From Polyangiaceae bacterium (lineage in GTDB: Bacteria; Myxococcota_A; Polyangia; Polyangiales; Polyangiaceae): DNA of 64,000 nt. Location: assembly GCA_013214025.1 (NCBI GenBank), contig JABSRN010000041.1, forward strand, positions 96,553-160,552. Direction: 5' to 3'. The translations under genes were made by a program, and so were the position numbers. Below the pieces are notes generated by a model. That model searched no databases, had not been told where the DNA came from, and saw nothing but the letters and a program-made list of their open reading frames with translations. This document shows positions 41,851 to 51,370 of the stretch, piece after piece. Position 1 is the stretch's first letter. The number at the start of each line of letters is the position of its first letter.

Positions 41851-44214
41851 ATGAAGCGCAACCAGTTGCCCACCTCTCCTTCTACCCGCCGTCGCGCCAG
41901 CAGTGCTGTTGTTGCCGGGCTGGGCGCCGCCAGCGTGGCCGTTGCGCTGATGTCTGGCTGCCTCGAACGTCCGGTGGCAGGTATCGAACCCAGAACCACT
42001 AACGTCTTCGTTGACCGGATCCAGCAGAACGCTGTCGACAAGATCGACCTGTTGTTCATGCTCGATAACTCTCGATCCATGGCGGACAAGCAGACGCTGC
42101 TCGCCGCGGCCGTTCCCGACTTGGTGAACCGCCTGACCAACCCCCGCTGTCAGCAGCAGGACCCTGACGACGCTAATGGCATGCTGCAGCAGGACCCCCA
42201 GCCGGCGAATGCTGACGCAGATTGTGACGCTGGCTTCAAGCGGGAGTTCCCGCCCATCGCCGACATCCACATCGGGGTGTTGACATCGAGCCTGGGTGGT
42301 CACGGCGCTGACGCCTGTAGCGCAGCCATGGGCACGCAATTCAACCCGCAGATGGTCGACATGGCCCACCTGATCGGACCCGGCGTGGGGACTGGCCGAA
42401 ACTGGGCTGCCACTCCCGCCTTCCTCGACTGGGGCGCTGACCCGAACATTAGTTCCTTCACCGCGATGGTGCAGGGCGCTGGCGAGAACGGCTGTGGATT
42501 CGAAGCTTCCTTGGAGGCTTGGTACCGCTTCTTGATGGATCCGGAGCCCTACGCCAGCATCGCTCTTGAGCCTTGTGGCAATGCTGGTGGCCAGTGCGCG
42601 GTGCCGTCGGAAGCCGTGGACGAAACGGTACTCGCCCAGCGCGCCGCCTTCCTTCGTCCTGACAGCCTGGTGGCCATCATCATGCTGACCGATGAAAACG
42701 ATTGTTCGATCATCGATGGCAGCCAGAACTACTTGGCCGCCAAGACGAACTTCAACCTGCCCAAGTCCACATCGGCGTGCGACACGAATCCGAATGACCC
42801 CTGCTGCCACTCCTGTGGCATGAAGCCCGTCAGCGGATGCACAGCTCCGGTTGACGATCCCAAGTGTACGGGGCCGAACGGTCCGGGTACCGCCACCCAC
42901 TCCCAGGACAGCGATGCGGACAACGTGCGCTGCTGGCAGCAGAAGCGCCGCTTTGGCGTCGACTTTCTGTACCCCGTTCAGCGCTACGTAAACGCTCTGA
43001 GCCAGTCTCAGCTGTGCGTTGCCAACAACGATCTGTCTGGTGTGGCGGACTGCGCCGATGCCGATCTGTTTGCGAACCCGCTCTACAGCGATCTGACCGG
43101 TGAGGGCACCGGTAGCCGGACTCCCGATGGCGGGCTGGTCTTCTTCGCTGGCATCGTCGGCGTTCCCTGGGACCTCATCTCCGAGGACTCGGATCCGGAC
43201 GACCCCGAAAAGTTGGTTTACAAGAATGCGCAGTCCATCGACTGGGGAGTCATTCTCGGCACTCCGGAAACCAGCCCCCCGATTGCGCCGAGCAATCCGA
43301 TCATGCTGGAGAGCCGCGATGCTCGTCAGGGATTGCTCGGAGTCGGCACCGGATCTGTGGATCTTGACATACAGGCCAACGGTCACGAATGGATCCCGTC
43401 GACGAGTCCTGGCGATCTGCAGTACGCATGTATCTTCGAGCTCACCGAGGCGCGGGATTGTTCGCAGCCCGACGCTGTGGCGTGTGATTGCGAGCCTCAG
43501 GAATTGGACCGCGGGTCGAACAACCCCTTGTGCCAGGCGGACGACGGTAGCTACTCGACCACCCAACGATTCGGCAAGGCCTTCCCGGGCACTCGCCACC
43601 TCGAGGTGTTGAGAGGCTACGGCGCCAACTCCATCGTCGCTTCGATTTGTCCCCGTAATGCGACAGACCAAAGCCGTCCTGACTACGGCTACCGCCCGGC
43701 GGTCGACACCATCATCACTCGTTTAGCTGACGCCCTTCAGGTGCGTTGTCTGGACCGTGAAGTAGCGGTGACCGGCTCCGAGGAGAATGGCGACATCGAC
43801 ATCGCGTGCACCCTGGTGGAAGCCCGACCCGGTCTGGGTTCAGCCTGCAACTGCGCCAGCCCCGGCCGCGACTTCTCTGCCCCTGAAGTTCTCCCGGTAG
43901 TGAAAGAGCAACTGGCAGAGCAGGGCCGCTGTGAGGGCGACCCAGGCTGCGAAAACTTCTGTCTCTGTGACATCACGCCGGCGGGCGGCGACTTCAACAA
44001 CTCGGGTTACACCGAGTGCTTGAACGTTGATGAGTCAACGGCGCCGGGCTGGTGTTACGTCGATCCGTACAACGGTCGAGGCAATATCGACTTGATCCCC
44101 GAAGACTGTCGACTGGCGGAACCCCGCTTGCTGAAGTTCTCGGATCCCAATAATGACCTGCCGGCCAATGGCTCGACGGTCTTCATCGCCTGCTTGGGAG
44201 CCAACACCGAGTAG
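41851..44214 (+). CDS. cysteine-rich VWA-domain lipoprotein
   Basis: 787 aa. The signal ends in VAVALMSGC (lipobox cysteine 37). A von Willebrand A domain starts at about 65 with a complete metal motif FMLDNSRSM (D72, S74, S76). It continues through IHIGVLTSSLGG and AIIMLTDENDCSI. Beyond it are more than 30 cysteines, many in pairs such as PCCHSCGM and CDCEP, typical of disulfide-stabilised surface proteins that stay outside the cytoplasm. The pattern is common among myxobacterial surface lipoproteins of unknown role; adhesion or metal-dependent binding is my inference. An aaggag ribosome site precedes the ATG, and a terminator hairpin follows the stop by 34 bases. Confidence 0.88.
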   Translation: MKRNQLPTSPSTRRRASSAVVAGLGAASVAVALMSGCLERPVAGIEPRTTNVFVDRIQQNAVDKIDLLFMLDNSRSMADKQTLLAAAVPDLVNRLTNPRCQQQDPDDANGMLQQDPQPANADADCDAGFKREFPPIADIHIGVLTSSLGGHGADACSAAMGTQFNPQMVDMAHLIGPGVGTGRNWAATPAFLDWGADPNISSFTAMVQGAGENGCGFEASLEAWYRFLMDPEPYASIALEPCGNAGGQCAVPSEAVDETVLAQRAAFLRPDSLVAIIMLTDENDCSIIDGSQNYLAAKTNFNLPKSTSACDTNPNDPCCHSCGMKPVSGCTAPVDDPKCTGPNGPGTATHSQDSDADNVRCWQQKRRFGVDFLYPVQRYVNALSQSQLCVANNDLSGVADCADADLFANPLYSDLTGEGTGSRTPDGGLVFFAGIVGVPWDLISEDSDPDDPEKLVYKNAQSIDWGVILGTPETSPPIAPSNPIMLESRDARQGLLGVGTGSVDLDIQANGHEWIPSTSPGDLQYACIFELTEARDCSQPDAVACDCEPQELDRGSNNPLCQADDGSYSTTQRFGKAFPGTRHLEVLRGYGANSIVASICPRNATDQSRPDYGYRPAVDTIITRLADALQVRCLDREVAVTGSEENGDIDIACTLVEARPGLGSACNCASPGRDFSAPEVLPVVKEQLAEQGRCEGDPGCENFCLCDITPAGGDFNNSGYTECLNVDESTAPGWCYVDPYNGRGNIDLIPEDCRLAEPRLLKFSDPNNDLPANGSTVFIACLGANTE

Positions 44215-44247
44215 CCCGCTGGCCCTCCTGGGGGCTGGTCAGATAAC

Positions 44248-44286
44248 TAACGAACGGCGTGGTTTTCTGCGCCGTTTCGTTATTTA
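44248..44286 (+). terminator. terminator hairpin after the VWA lipoprotein gene
   Basis: The left arm 44248-44259 (TAACGAACGGCG) pairs with 44270-44282 (CGCCGTTTCGTTA) with one bulged base and a T-rich loop. It is followed by TTTAG. The weak T-tract lowers certainty, but the 12-bp stem directly after the gene is persuasive. Confidence 0.55.
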
Positions 44287-44374
44287 GCGGCTGTCAAAGA
44301 GAAGAACGTCGGATTATTTGTTAGCGCTGGCCCGGCGCGGGTCATGATGGCCTTTCTTGCCAACGACATCACCC

Positions 44375-45064
44375 ATGAGCACGCAGACTACTGTTGTTGT
44401 TATCGAAGACGAGCCCCACATCGCGCTGGGCCTCAAGGACGCCCTGGAGTTCGAGGGCTTCCGCGTCGTGACGGCGGACACGGGGGTCGCCGGCGTTCGG
44501 TTGGTCAGCGAGGAGCGGCCGGGGGTGATTCTGTTGGATCTGATGTTGCCGGACATGAACGGCTATCAGGTCTGTGAAGAGATCCGCCGCCACGACGGTT
44601 ACGTTCCGATCATCATGCTGACCGCGCGGAGTCAGGAGGCGGATAAGATCCGCGGCCTGGACGCTGGTGCCGACGACTACGTCACCAAGCCGTTTGCCAT
44701 CGGGGAGCTGGTGGCCCGGATCCGGGCGATCATTCGGCGCGTCAATCGTCCGCCAGGCATCGAAAGCTTCCAGATCGGTGAGGTTGTGGTGAATGTCACC
44801 GCACACACGGTGCAAAAGGGTGGGAATGCGTCGGAACCGCTCTCCTACTACGAGGTCGAGTTGTTGCGCTTCCTCTACGAGCGGGTCGGCCAACCCGTGG
44901 CTCGAGACGAGATCCTAGATAGAGTCTGGGGATTGGACGCCTGTCCCAGCAATCGGACCATCGACAATTTTATCGTGAAGCTCCGGCGCAAGGTCGAGCT
45001 GACCCCGCGGGAGCCCGCTCACATATTGACCGTGTACGGTTACGGCTACAAACTAGTCGTGTAG
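44375..45064 (+). CDS. OmpR/PhoB-type response regulator
   Basis: 229 aa from ATG 44375. The receiver domain has acidic residues E11-D12, phospho-acceptor D55 in ILLDLMLPDMNG, MLTARS, and the lysine in VTKPF. The C-terminal winged helix (about 135-229) has SYYEVELLRFLYERVGQPVARDEIL, the recognition helix SNRTIDNFIVKLRRK, and a closing VYGYGYKLV beta hairpin. No sensor kinase lies next to it, so its partner is elsewhere. It is monocistronic, 160 bases after the VWA lipoprotein gene. Confidence 0.93.
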   Translation: MSTQTTVVVIEDEPHIALGLKDALEFEGFRVVTADTGVAGVRLVSEERPGVILLDLMLPDMNGYQVCEEIRRHDGYVPIIMLTARSQEADKIRGLDAGADDYVTKPFAIGELVARIRAIIRRVNRPPGIESFQIGEVVVNVTAHTVQKGGNASEPLSYYEVELLRFLYERVGQPVARDEILDRVWGLDACPSNRTIDNFIVKLRRKVELTPREPAHILTVYGYGYKLVV

Positions 45065-45113
45065 CGCGCCCCAGCTGGGACTGCCGCCCACCAGGTGGAG
45101 ACTCAGCCGGTGG

Positions 45114-45815
45114 TTAGGGGGCGCTGCCGGCGACCGCCTTCAGCATGTTTCGGGGATCGATGCGCACGGATCGGGCCAGATCCAGCGGGTCCTGGGGGGC
45201 CCGAGATGACGGCGCGGACTGGGAGCCGGTGGGAGCGGCCCGGAGCCGGCGGGTCTCAAAACCTACCGAGTCGGCGATGGCTTTACCAACGACCTCGTCG
45301 GTCTTCACGCTGCTGCCGATTTTCAGCCCCGCCTTGGGTCGAATGCCCGTCAGCCGTGTGAGGCGGGCCTGTGGGGCGCCGGGGTGGGAGAGCAGCAGTG
45401 TGTGTTTGGCGAGCCGCAGGACTTGGCTGTCCCCTTTCTGTCCATCGAGGGATACGGCTCGAATCGGCGTGCCCGGAGTTGTCGGCAGCTGAACAATGCC
45501 GTCTCCGAGAGCCGATTGCGGGGGCGCGTCAGCGGGCCAACGGTAAGCCGCACTTTGGCGGTTCTTGTCGGGACGCAGTCGGATCATTGGCTCAGTTGGG
45601 GGAGCCGAGCGGGGGCTGAGCTCTGCTGTCGGGACCGGAATACAAGTGCCGTCGTCCGGAAGGCTCCCTGCAGGGCAGGGAGCCTTCGCCACCGGGTCAG
45701 CTGACGAGACGCCCGGAGCACCCACGTCCGCCATGGGGCCGTGCTGAGGACGCACCCACCAACCAGCAGCGGCTAAGACAGCGAGCAGGGAAGCGATGCG
45801 GGTGAGGGGGGCCAT
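45114..45815 (-). CDS. secreted protein with degenerate LytM/M23-like domain
   Basis: 233 aa. The signal peptide or anchor is MAPLTRIASLLAVLAAAGWWV. A Pro-rich stretch with one CPAGSLPDDGTC disulfide-like pair follows. Residues 105-195 then follow the outline of an M23 (LytM) fold: GDGIVQLPTTPGTPIRAV, VLRLAKHTLLLSHPG, a short loop, KAGLKIGSSVKTDEVVGKAIADS, and VGFETRRLR where HLHFEVR-type residues would be. The zinc ligands (HxxxD and HxH) are not there. It therefore looks like a non-catalytic LytM, of the kind that activates amidases. This is inference from pattern alone. Confidence 0.65.
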   Translation of the reverse strand: MAPLTRIASLLAVLAAAGWWVRPQHGPMADVGAPGVSSADPVAKAPCPAGSLPDDGTCIPVPTAELSPRSAPPTEPMIRLRPDKNRQSAAYRWPADAPPQSALGDGIVQLPTTPGTPIRAVSLDGQKGDSQVLRLAKHTLLLSHPGAPQARLTRLTGIRPKAGLKIGSSVKTDEVVGKAIADSVGFETRRLRAAPTGSQSAPSSRAPQDPLDLARSVRIDPRNMLKAVAGSAP

Positions 45816-45864
45816 GGCTCAGCAGACTGTAGTACCGAAACGCCCTGGGCTGCCCCGGAGAAAT

Positions 45865-45907
45865 GGGCTGGATGGCTGCAGCGGGCGGTAGCCATCCAGC
45901 CCGCTGC
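45865..45907. repeat. 13-bp perfect hairpin with possible pseudoknot
   Basis: GGGCTGGATGGCT (45865-45877) is the exact reverse complement of 45890-45902. The loop begins GCAGCGGG (45878-45885), which is itself complementary to CCCGCTGC at 45900-45907 overlapping and extending the right arm. A pseudoknot (GCAGC with GCTGC) or two alternative hairpins can therefore form. It sits in the 170-bp divergent region between the LytM-like and methyltransferase genes. Confidence 0.65.
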
Positions 45908-45955
45908 AACTATCAACGCGGGTGCTCGACGGGCTATTCCCGGGACCCGGCTCTT

Positions 45956-45993
45956 GAATCGCCCAGACCGTGAATCGCTCCGCCCGTGAATCG
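45956..45993 (+). repeat. 16-bp-period direct repeats before the methyltransferase
   Basis: GAATCG occurs at 45956, 45972 and 45988, exactly 16 bases apart. The first two 16-base units agree at 13 of 16 positions. The array overlaps the most upstream possible start (GTG 45986), which suggests regulatory DNA and a start further downstream. Confidence 0.5.
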
Positions 45994-46858
45994 TAGGGGT
46001 TTCGGGTCGCGGTTGCTTCCCCCGGGGGTGATTGATACGCCAAGAGTGATGGCGCGCCTGACTGCTGGGGATATCGCGATCCTGGAAACCTTTGTGGTTC
46101 CACGATATTTGCATCACTATGGGGACCTCGCTCTCGAGTTGTTGAGCGAAAGCGCCCCGGCGAGCGTTGTGCATTTGGGTTGCCGTACCGGCTACTTGGA
46201 TCGGCAGCTGGTGCAACGCTTGGACGACTGCGCTTTGACTGGCCTCGACGGCTCTTTGCCGGCTATCGAGCTCGCGCGGAACAAGGCGGGCACGGGCGTT
46301 GGAACGAACTCGGAATATCTGATCGCCAAGGACTATCCCACTCAGTTGGAGGGCGGATGCTTTTCGCACGTCGTCAGCCTTCATCCCATGGCGGGAGAGA
46401 GCGACCGCCTCGCGCTGTTTGGTGAAGCCCACAGACTTCTGTGCCCGGGCGGACAAGCCTTGATCGCTCTGCCTCTACGCGGCTCGTTTCAAGAACTCGC
46501 GGATCTATGCCGGGAGTTCGCGTTGAAGAGCGAAGACAAGAACCTATCCGGAGCCATCGACCATGCGATGCAAGCCCGGCCGAACCTAGAGATGGTGTCT
46601 GACGAGCTGGAGTCTGCCGGTTTCGACGATGTGGATGTGGAGATCCGGCGAGTCTCGCTGAACTTCGATACGGGTCGTGAATTCGTGGACGATCCGATGA
46701 CCCGCTTGATGATTCTTCCAGATTTCCGATCGATGCTGCAGATGGAAGACATCGATGATGCCGTGGCCTATGTGCGAGAGGCGATTGACAAATATTGGGC
46801 TAGCTCGGATTTCGAGTTGAGCGTCAATGTGGGTTGCGCCAGCGCGCGCAAGTTCTAG
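45986..46858 (+). CDS. SAM-dependent methyltransferase
   Basis: 290 aa from GTG 45986. GTG 46028 and ATG 46049 (MARLTAGD) are alternatives, and the latter avoids the direct repeats. Class I Rossmann fold: motif I is VVHLGCRTGYLDRQL, the acidic motif II is LTGLDGSLPAIELARN, motif III-like is FSHVVSLHPM, and then comes the post-motif PGGQALIALPLRGSF. The C-terminal half (about 170-290) is helical with EDIDDAVAYVREAIDKYW, without a recognisable substrate domain. The style resembles BioC/UbiE-type small-molecule methyltransferases, and the substrate is unknown. Confidence 0.8.
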   Translation: MNRRGFGSRLLPPGVIDTPRVMARLTAGDIAILETFVVPRYLHHYGDLALELLSESAPASVVHLGCRTGYLDRQLVQRLDDCALTGLDGSLPAIELARNKAGTGVGTNSEYLIAKDYPTQLEGGCFSHVVSLHPMAGESDRLALFGEAHRLLCPGGQALIALPLRGSFQELADLCREFALKSEDKNLSGAIDHAMQARPNLEMVSDELESAGFDDVDVEIRRVSLNFDTGREFVDDPMTRLMILPDFRSMLQMEDIDDAVAYVREAIDKYWASSDFELSVNVGCASARKF

Positions 46859-46882
46859 CCAAGCATTCTGTCGCGGCCGGCG

Positions 46883-49800
46883 TCAGTAGCGATACTGATA
46901 CATTAGATCGACCGTGCCGCCACTGGCGCCGAGTTCTGTGGATAGAGACCAGTTTTTTCGGAAGCGGTAGTCGATGGTTCCGGTGAACTCGTTGGCGCTC
47001 GCTCCGCTGGCGGAGTCTTCCTCATCAGCCGAGGCATAGTTGCCTTTGAACCACAGGTTGTCGTCCAGTCGGAAGGCCGCTGTGTAGACAGGGCGTTCTT
47101 TGGACGGATCGACCTGGAGGGCGATATTGTTTCCGAGCAGTTGGTTGAGCCCCATGGCCTCTGCGCTGGCTCCGATGGCGGCGGATAGTCCGGCCCCGTT
47201 TCCGGACCCGTTGCCATCGCCAGAATCGGTGGCTCCGAAGAGCATGGCGAAGATCTCTTGTTCCGAACGTGGGGGATCGCTGCGCGCATTGATGAGCGGA
47301 TTGTTGAGTCGGCCGCTGACGTCGATGAATACCGTTGTGCCGCTGCCGGTTTGCCAGGAACAGGCGATCTCGATGTGGGGATTTTCGGGCTGCTCGGGAT
47401 CGAGACGGATTTTGCCGCGGCCGATGCTGAACTCGTGGTTGAACGGGGGCATCACTAGACGACCGCCGGGACGAAGTTCAATGACGCCTGTAGTGGTGGC
47501 GGGCGGGTCGAGATTCAACCGGGCCTCGCCCCCCAGCTCTAGCTCCAAGTGTTGACGTTTGAGCTGGGTCCCTTCACGCAGGTCCAAAATGATCAGCCAG
47601 GGCAGACCGTAGCTGTCCCTCGGGGGCGGAGCGGCGAGCTGGACGACCCGAAAGGCGCGGTGGGGGCTCAGATCCACCAAATCCCGACTGGTGGCTTTGG
47701 GCAACCTGACCTCGACGTGTTGAGGCGTCAGGCGAAGTATCCGGTTCTTTGGGGAGCGGGAGATAGCGAGAGCGACCTTGCCTGTCGCCCGTCCTCGGGA
47801 GACGCCGTCGACCAACAGCGGCAGCTCGTCGAGTCGCATCAAAGTGCTGCCCGATTGCAGTTCGGTGCCGTCGAATTGTAACAAGAAGGGGCTGAGCCAG
47901 GCGTTGGGTCGGCGACTCTTGATTCGCGCTTGGGCGCCGGTGATTCGCAACAGCGTGCGCCCATCATGTCGGGTCGCGATCAGGGACAAGCTGACCCCCT
48001 GGGGTTCGATGGCGAGTGAGCTGACCCGGAATGCGCCATTCGTTAGCTTGAGACTGCCCTCCAAGTCGGCGCTACCTTCGGAACCGTCAGGGCGATATTC
48101 GCCGGTGAGCTTTCCGTCCAATTGCCCGTGCAGTCGGGTGAGGGTCGGCGACACCAGGGGAGCGAAAATTTGCGCGCCCAGTTTGTGAGCAAACGCAGTG
48201 GCAGTCCAGTGACTGATTTGTCCGTCGTCGGCGTTCGTGCGGAGTTCGACGTCGAGCGCTCCGCGGGGACCGTCGAGCTGTAGCGATCCGCGGAGTTCCG
48301 AGTTCTGTCCGCTCAAATCGAACTGGGCGCTTCCGAAGTCGGCCCCGTGAATCATCAGTCCGTCGATTCGGAGATGGGACTCGGTACCGAAACCGTCACG
48401 AGAGTGAGTGATCGCGAACTTGCCGCTGGCGGAACCGCGACTTTGGTAGGTGGCAAAACCTGGCAGAAACAGCAACGGAAAATCATTGAGCACCCAGCTG
48501 CTGTGGGCTTGTTCATAGGGCAACGCGCCTTCGGCCGGTGTGGCCCCGAGCAGCTTCACATCGGCGGAGCCCGCCAGGATGCGCCCCCGGGAACTGGTCA
48601 CTTCTGTGGTGAGCCGCAGTGTGAGATCCGTAGGGGAGTAGCGGAAGCGGGCGTCAACATCCACGGCCTCGTTGACATGAGAATTGGCTAGACGGGCCGC
48701 GGCCAATCGGAATTGGCCGTCTGTTACCGGTCGGGAGGCGGAGCCACTCCAGGTGAGCTGCCCGCTCAGTTGTCCGTTGCTGACTCCCGGTAGTTGCATA
48801 AAATCGGGCAAATGTTCGACTGGCCGGGGTGCGATCATCGCCCGCAGGGTAAACGGCAGCTCCGAGAGCCAATTCGGGGCAACGCTGCGGTCGAGGATTT
48901 TTGAAAGGGGCAAGGTGGCGTTGCCCGTGAAACTGGCCAGGGCTCCACGGAAGTCCGAGAGCTGCCCGGCTCCGCTGGCGGCTCCACTGCTGCCGTCGAT
49001 GCCTCCGCTAAAATGGGCACGAATATCGTCGTGGGGGAACTGTCTGCCGTCCCGTTCGAAAGCGAAGTGCAGCTCGCTGGTCCCCACTTCAAAAAATAGA
49101 TTGGGAAGGGCATTGGCAGACTCCCGATGCAGGCGCAGGGCTAGGTAGCCGTCCCCGCTGAGTTCGCGCAGGGGAGTCTTCGAAAGGGCAGGCGCCAGGG
49201 TGTCGAGGGGAATGCCCTGAGCTCTCAGCTCGCCGCTGCCCGTTGCGTTTTTCCAGCTGCTCAATTTTAACGCTGTGCCGGGAAGATCGAGAGAAGCTTG
49301 ACCGGCGAAGTTGCCCATCCAAGGTTCGAGCCCGGAGAGCTGGGTAGCGATCTTGTGATCGCTCAGCGAGACGCGCAGCTGAGCTGTGAGATCGCCGGTG
49401 TCGTTGTAGGAGGCACGGCGCAGACCCAGATCGATGTCGGCGCGTTCGTGATGACCGTTCACTTCGATGTCGGCGCGCAGCCGGAGTTTGCCGCGCCAGC
49501 GCCCGGGCCAGCCGACAGTTCGCGCCAAATCGCTGAGTTCTAGGTCGTCGGCGTCTATCTTGGCGTGCACCTGACCCGGACGGAGCCGTAGGCTGCCGTT
49601 GAGGCTTCCTTTTCCGTCCGTCAGTTTCAGGGAGTTCACGTCGAGTGTTCCGAGCTCAGGATCGAAGTGCGACACCCTTCCTGTGATCTGATAGGGCCCG
49701 TGACGCAAATGGATTTGAGCATTCTGTATAGAAAAGTGGGGCGCGAAGTGTCCCTGGCCCGAAGCTTCAGCTCGTCCTGTGCGCTCGTTGCCCGAGCGCA

Positions 49801-51370
49801 GCGTCAGCTGGGGATGCAGCAGCGGGCCCACGGCCGTCACCGTCAACGGGCCCAGAGGGGAGCCGTGCCACGTGGCGGATTGGGAGCTGAGTTTGAGATT
49901 GGCGGTGGCGTCCTCCAGCTGCCGTATGGATCCTGAAGCACTGCCGCTGATATAGGCGTGCCCCAAGGTGAGTCCGGAGAGCGTGATTTGGTCCAAGGAC
50001 AGTTTCCCCTTTGCCGAAAATCGCTCGCCAATCACACTCGCGTGAACGTGGAAACTAGCTTGGCCGCCGAGGGTCTGCGGCAGTCTTTGCTGTTCGCTCC
50101 AGGCGAAGTTTTTCGCAGTAAAATTCAGGGAGAGTTCGCCACTGCGGTCCCGTTGATATTTGAGAGTCAGCGGAAGGCCGGGTTCGAGCAGGCTGGCCTC
50201 CCCGTTCAACTCGCCATCCGCCAAGCTGCCCTGCACATTGAGCTGCGGGATGCTGAGCTCCCCCAGGGTGGTCGGCTCAACATCGAGGCGGTAGTCGAAT
50301 GCCCACTGGCCACTGTCTCGATCGAAGTCGAGGCTGCCGTCGAACTGCAGCGCGGTGGGTGAGATAGACTCCGAGAAAATCGCGAGATCGAATTCGCTGC
50401 CTGAGAAATTGAGGCGACCCTTCGGTGTCGCTGTGAAATCCAGTTGGCCGTCGGCTTCCAGCGAGCTGTGTGCCGCACGAAATTCAGCTTCGGCGTTGAG
50501 CTTCGGCCATCTACCGCGCAGGCTGACACGGGCCGCCAGAGGCACGACCAGGGGGTAGCCGTCCCACAATGCCCGAAGTCGGGCGGCAGACGCGCTTTGG
50601 GTGACGGCCTCGAGTTCGATTTCGGTCGCGTATTTGTGCAAATGCGCGCGGATCGGTATTCCGGCGAATTGGCCATTGAAGGTTCCATCGCTCTCACCAG
50701 GAAAGCGGAGGGTCGCATTGAGCTCTCCGGCGGTGCGATGGGCGCCGAGCGTGCCGTGCAAATTCAAGTGCGTCAGCTCGACTACCGTTCCGTGCTCTTC
50801 AGACAGGACGGTGCCGTGGGCATTTTCTAGCTCGACTCGCGCGGGGGGCAGGCCGGGCTTTTCTAGAGTGTGTAGCCAGCGGTCGACGGATATTTGAGGG
50901 AGCCAGACGCGGACGGGGGTTTCTCCACCGGCGGGGCGTCGCCAACGAAAGGCTTCAATGACGCTGATCTTGTTGTCGACTTGCACCCGCCAGTGAGTGG
51001 TCGCGCGGGCAACATGTAGCCTGTCTATGACGATGTTGAGCGGTCGCTCTGCTGTGATCAGCTGCCAGGCGAGATCGATCACTCGGGCCTCGGCGTGTAC
51101 TTCTTCGAGCACGATGAGAGCGACTGTGTCGGGAACACGCAGACGAACGTACTCTGCGTTGATGTCGCCGGTACTCAGTTGTGTCAAGGGCCCGACTTCG
51201 ATGGTGCCCTGAAACACCCCGGCCAGAGCGTCGTTCAGAAGCTGACGCACGGCGTTTCGTGCCGCTGGCGTATTTGCATGCAGCGCCAGGCCGAGCATGG
51301 CAGTGGCCAGCCACAGCACGAGCACCGCGAGCGAACGCGCGACGATGGCGAGCCCCTTCTTGACGGCCAT
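46883..51370 (-). CDS. tamB: translocation and assembly module protein TamB
   Basis: 1495 aa. One N-terminal membrane anchor (LAVLVLWLATAMLGLALHA) is followed by a very long repetitive beta region spanning the periplasm. The DUF490 domain at the C-terminus (about 1130-1495) has PLINARSDPPRSEQEIFAMLFG in the pieces PLINARSD and SEQEIFAMLFG, and ends in YQYRY, a terminal aromatic typical of proteins that contact the Omp85 barrel. It works with TamA in outer-membrane protein insertion and is a member of the AsmA-like bridge proteins implicated in phospholipid transfer. The ATG shares one base with the tamA stop (TGATG read on the minus strand). Confidence 0.92.
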   Translation of the reverse strand: MAVKKGLAIVARSLAVLVLWLATAMLGLALHANTPAARNAVRQLLNDALAGVFQGTIEVGPLTQLSTGDINAEYVRLRVPDTVALIVLEEVHAEARVIDLAWQLITAERPLNIVIDRLHVARATTHWRVQVDNKISVIEAFRWRRPAGGETPVRVWLPQISVDRWLHTLEKPGLPPARVELENAHGTVLSEEHGTVVELTHLNLHGTLGAHRTAGELNATLRFPGESDGTFNGQFAGIPIRAHLHKYATEIELEAVTQSASAARLRALWDGYPLVVPLAARVSLRGRWPKLNAEAEFRAAHSSLEADGQLDFTATPKGRLNFSGSEFDLAIFSESISPTALQFDGSLDFDRDSGQWAFDYRLDVEPTTLGELSIPQLNVQGSLADGELNGEASLLEPGLPLTLKYQRDRSGELSLNFTAKNFAWSEQQRLPQTLGGQASFHVHASVIGERFSAKGKLSLDQITLSGLTLGHAYISGSASGSIRQLEDATANLKLSSQSATWHGSPLGPLTVTAVGPLLHPQLTLRSGNERTGRAEASGQGHFAPHFSIQNAQIHLRHGPYQITGRVSHFDPELGTLDVNSLKLTDGKGSLNGSLRLRPGQVHAKIDADDLELSDLARTVGWPGRWRGKLRLRADIEVNGHHERADIDLGLRRASYNDTGDLTAQLRVSLSDHKIATQLSGLEPWMGNFAGQASLDLPGTALKLSSWKNATGSGELRAQGIPLDTLAPALSKTPLRELSGDGYLALRLHRESANALPNLFFEVGTSELHFAFERDGRQFPHDDIRAHFSGGIDGSSGAASGAGQLSDFRGALASFTGNATLPLSKILDRSVAPNWLSELPFTLRAMIAPRPVEHLPDFMQLPGVSNGQLSGQLTWSGSASRPVTDGQFRLAAARLANSHVNEAVDVDARFRYSPTDLTLRLTTEVTSSRGRILAGSADVKLLGATPAEGALPYEQAHSSWVLNDFPLLFLPGFATYQSRGSASGKFAITHSRDGFGTESHLRIDGLMIHGADFGSAQFDLSGQNSELRGSLQLDGPRGALDVELRTNADDGQISHWTATAFAHKLGAQIFAPLVSPTLTRLHGQLDGKLTGEYRPDGSEGSADLEGSLKLTNGAFRVSSLAIEPQGVSLSLIATRHDGRTLLRITGAQARIKSRRPNAWLSPFLLQFDGTELQSGSTLMRLDELPLLVDGVSRGRATGKVALAISRSPKNRILRLTPQHVEVRLPKATSRDLVDLSPHRAFRVVQLAAPPPRDSYGLPWLIILDLREGTQLKRQHLELELGGEARLNLDPPATTTGVIELRPGGRLVMPPFNHEFSIGRGKIRLDPEQPENPHIEIACSWQTGSGTTVFIDVSGRLNNPLINARSDPPRSEQEIFAMLFGATDSGDGNGSGNGAGLSAAIGASAEAMGLNQLLGNNIALQVDPSKERPVYTAAFRLDDNLWFKGNYASADEEDSASGASANEFTGTIDYRFRKNWSLSTELGASGGTVDLMYQYRY

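Noticed and set aside
41833..43671. Long open frame (612 codons) on the minus strand
   Set aside because: Exactly opposite the VWA lipoprotein gene. It lacks a family pattern and exists because the GC-rich third positions avoid stops on the other strand.
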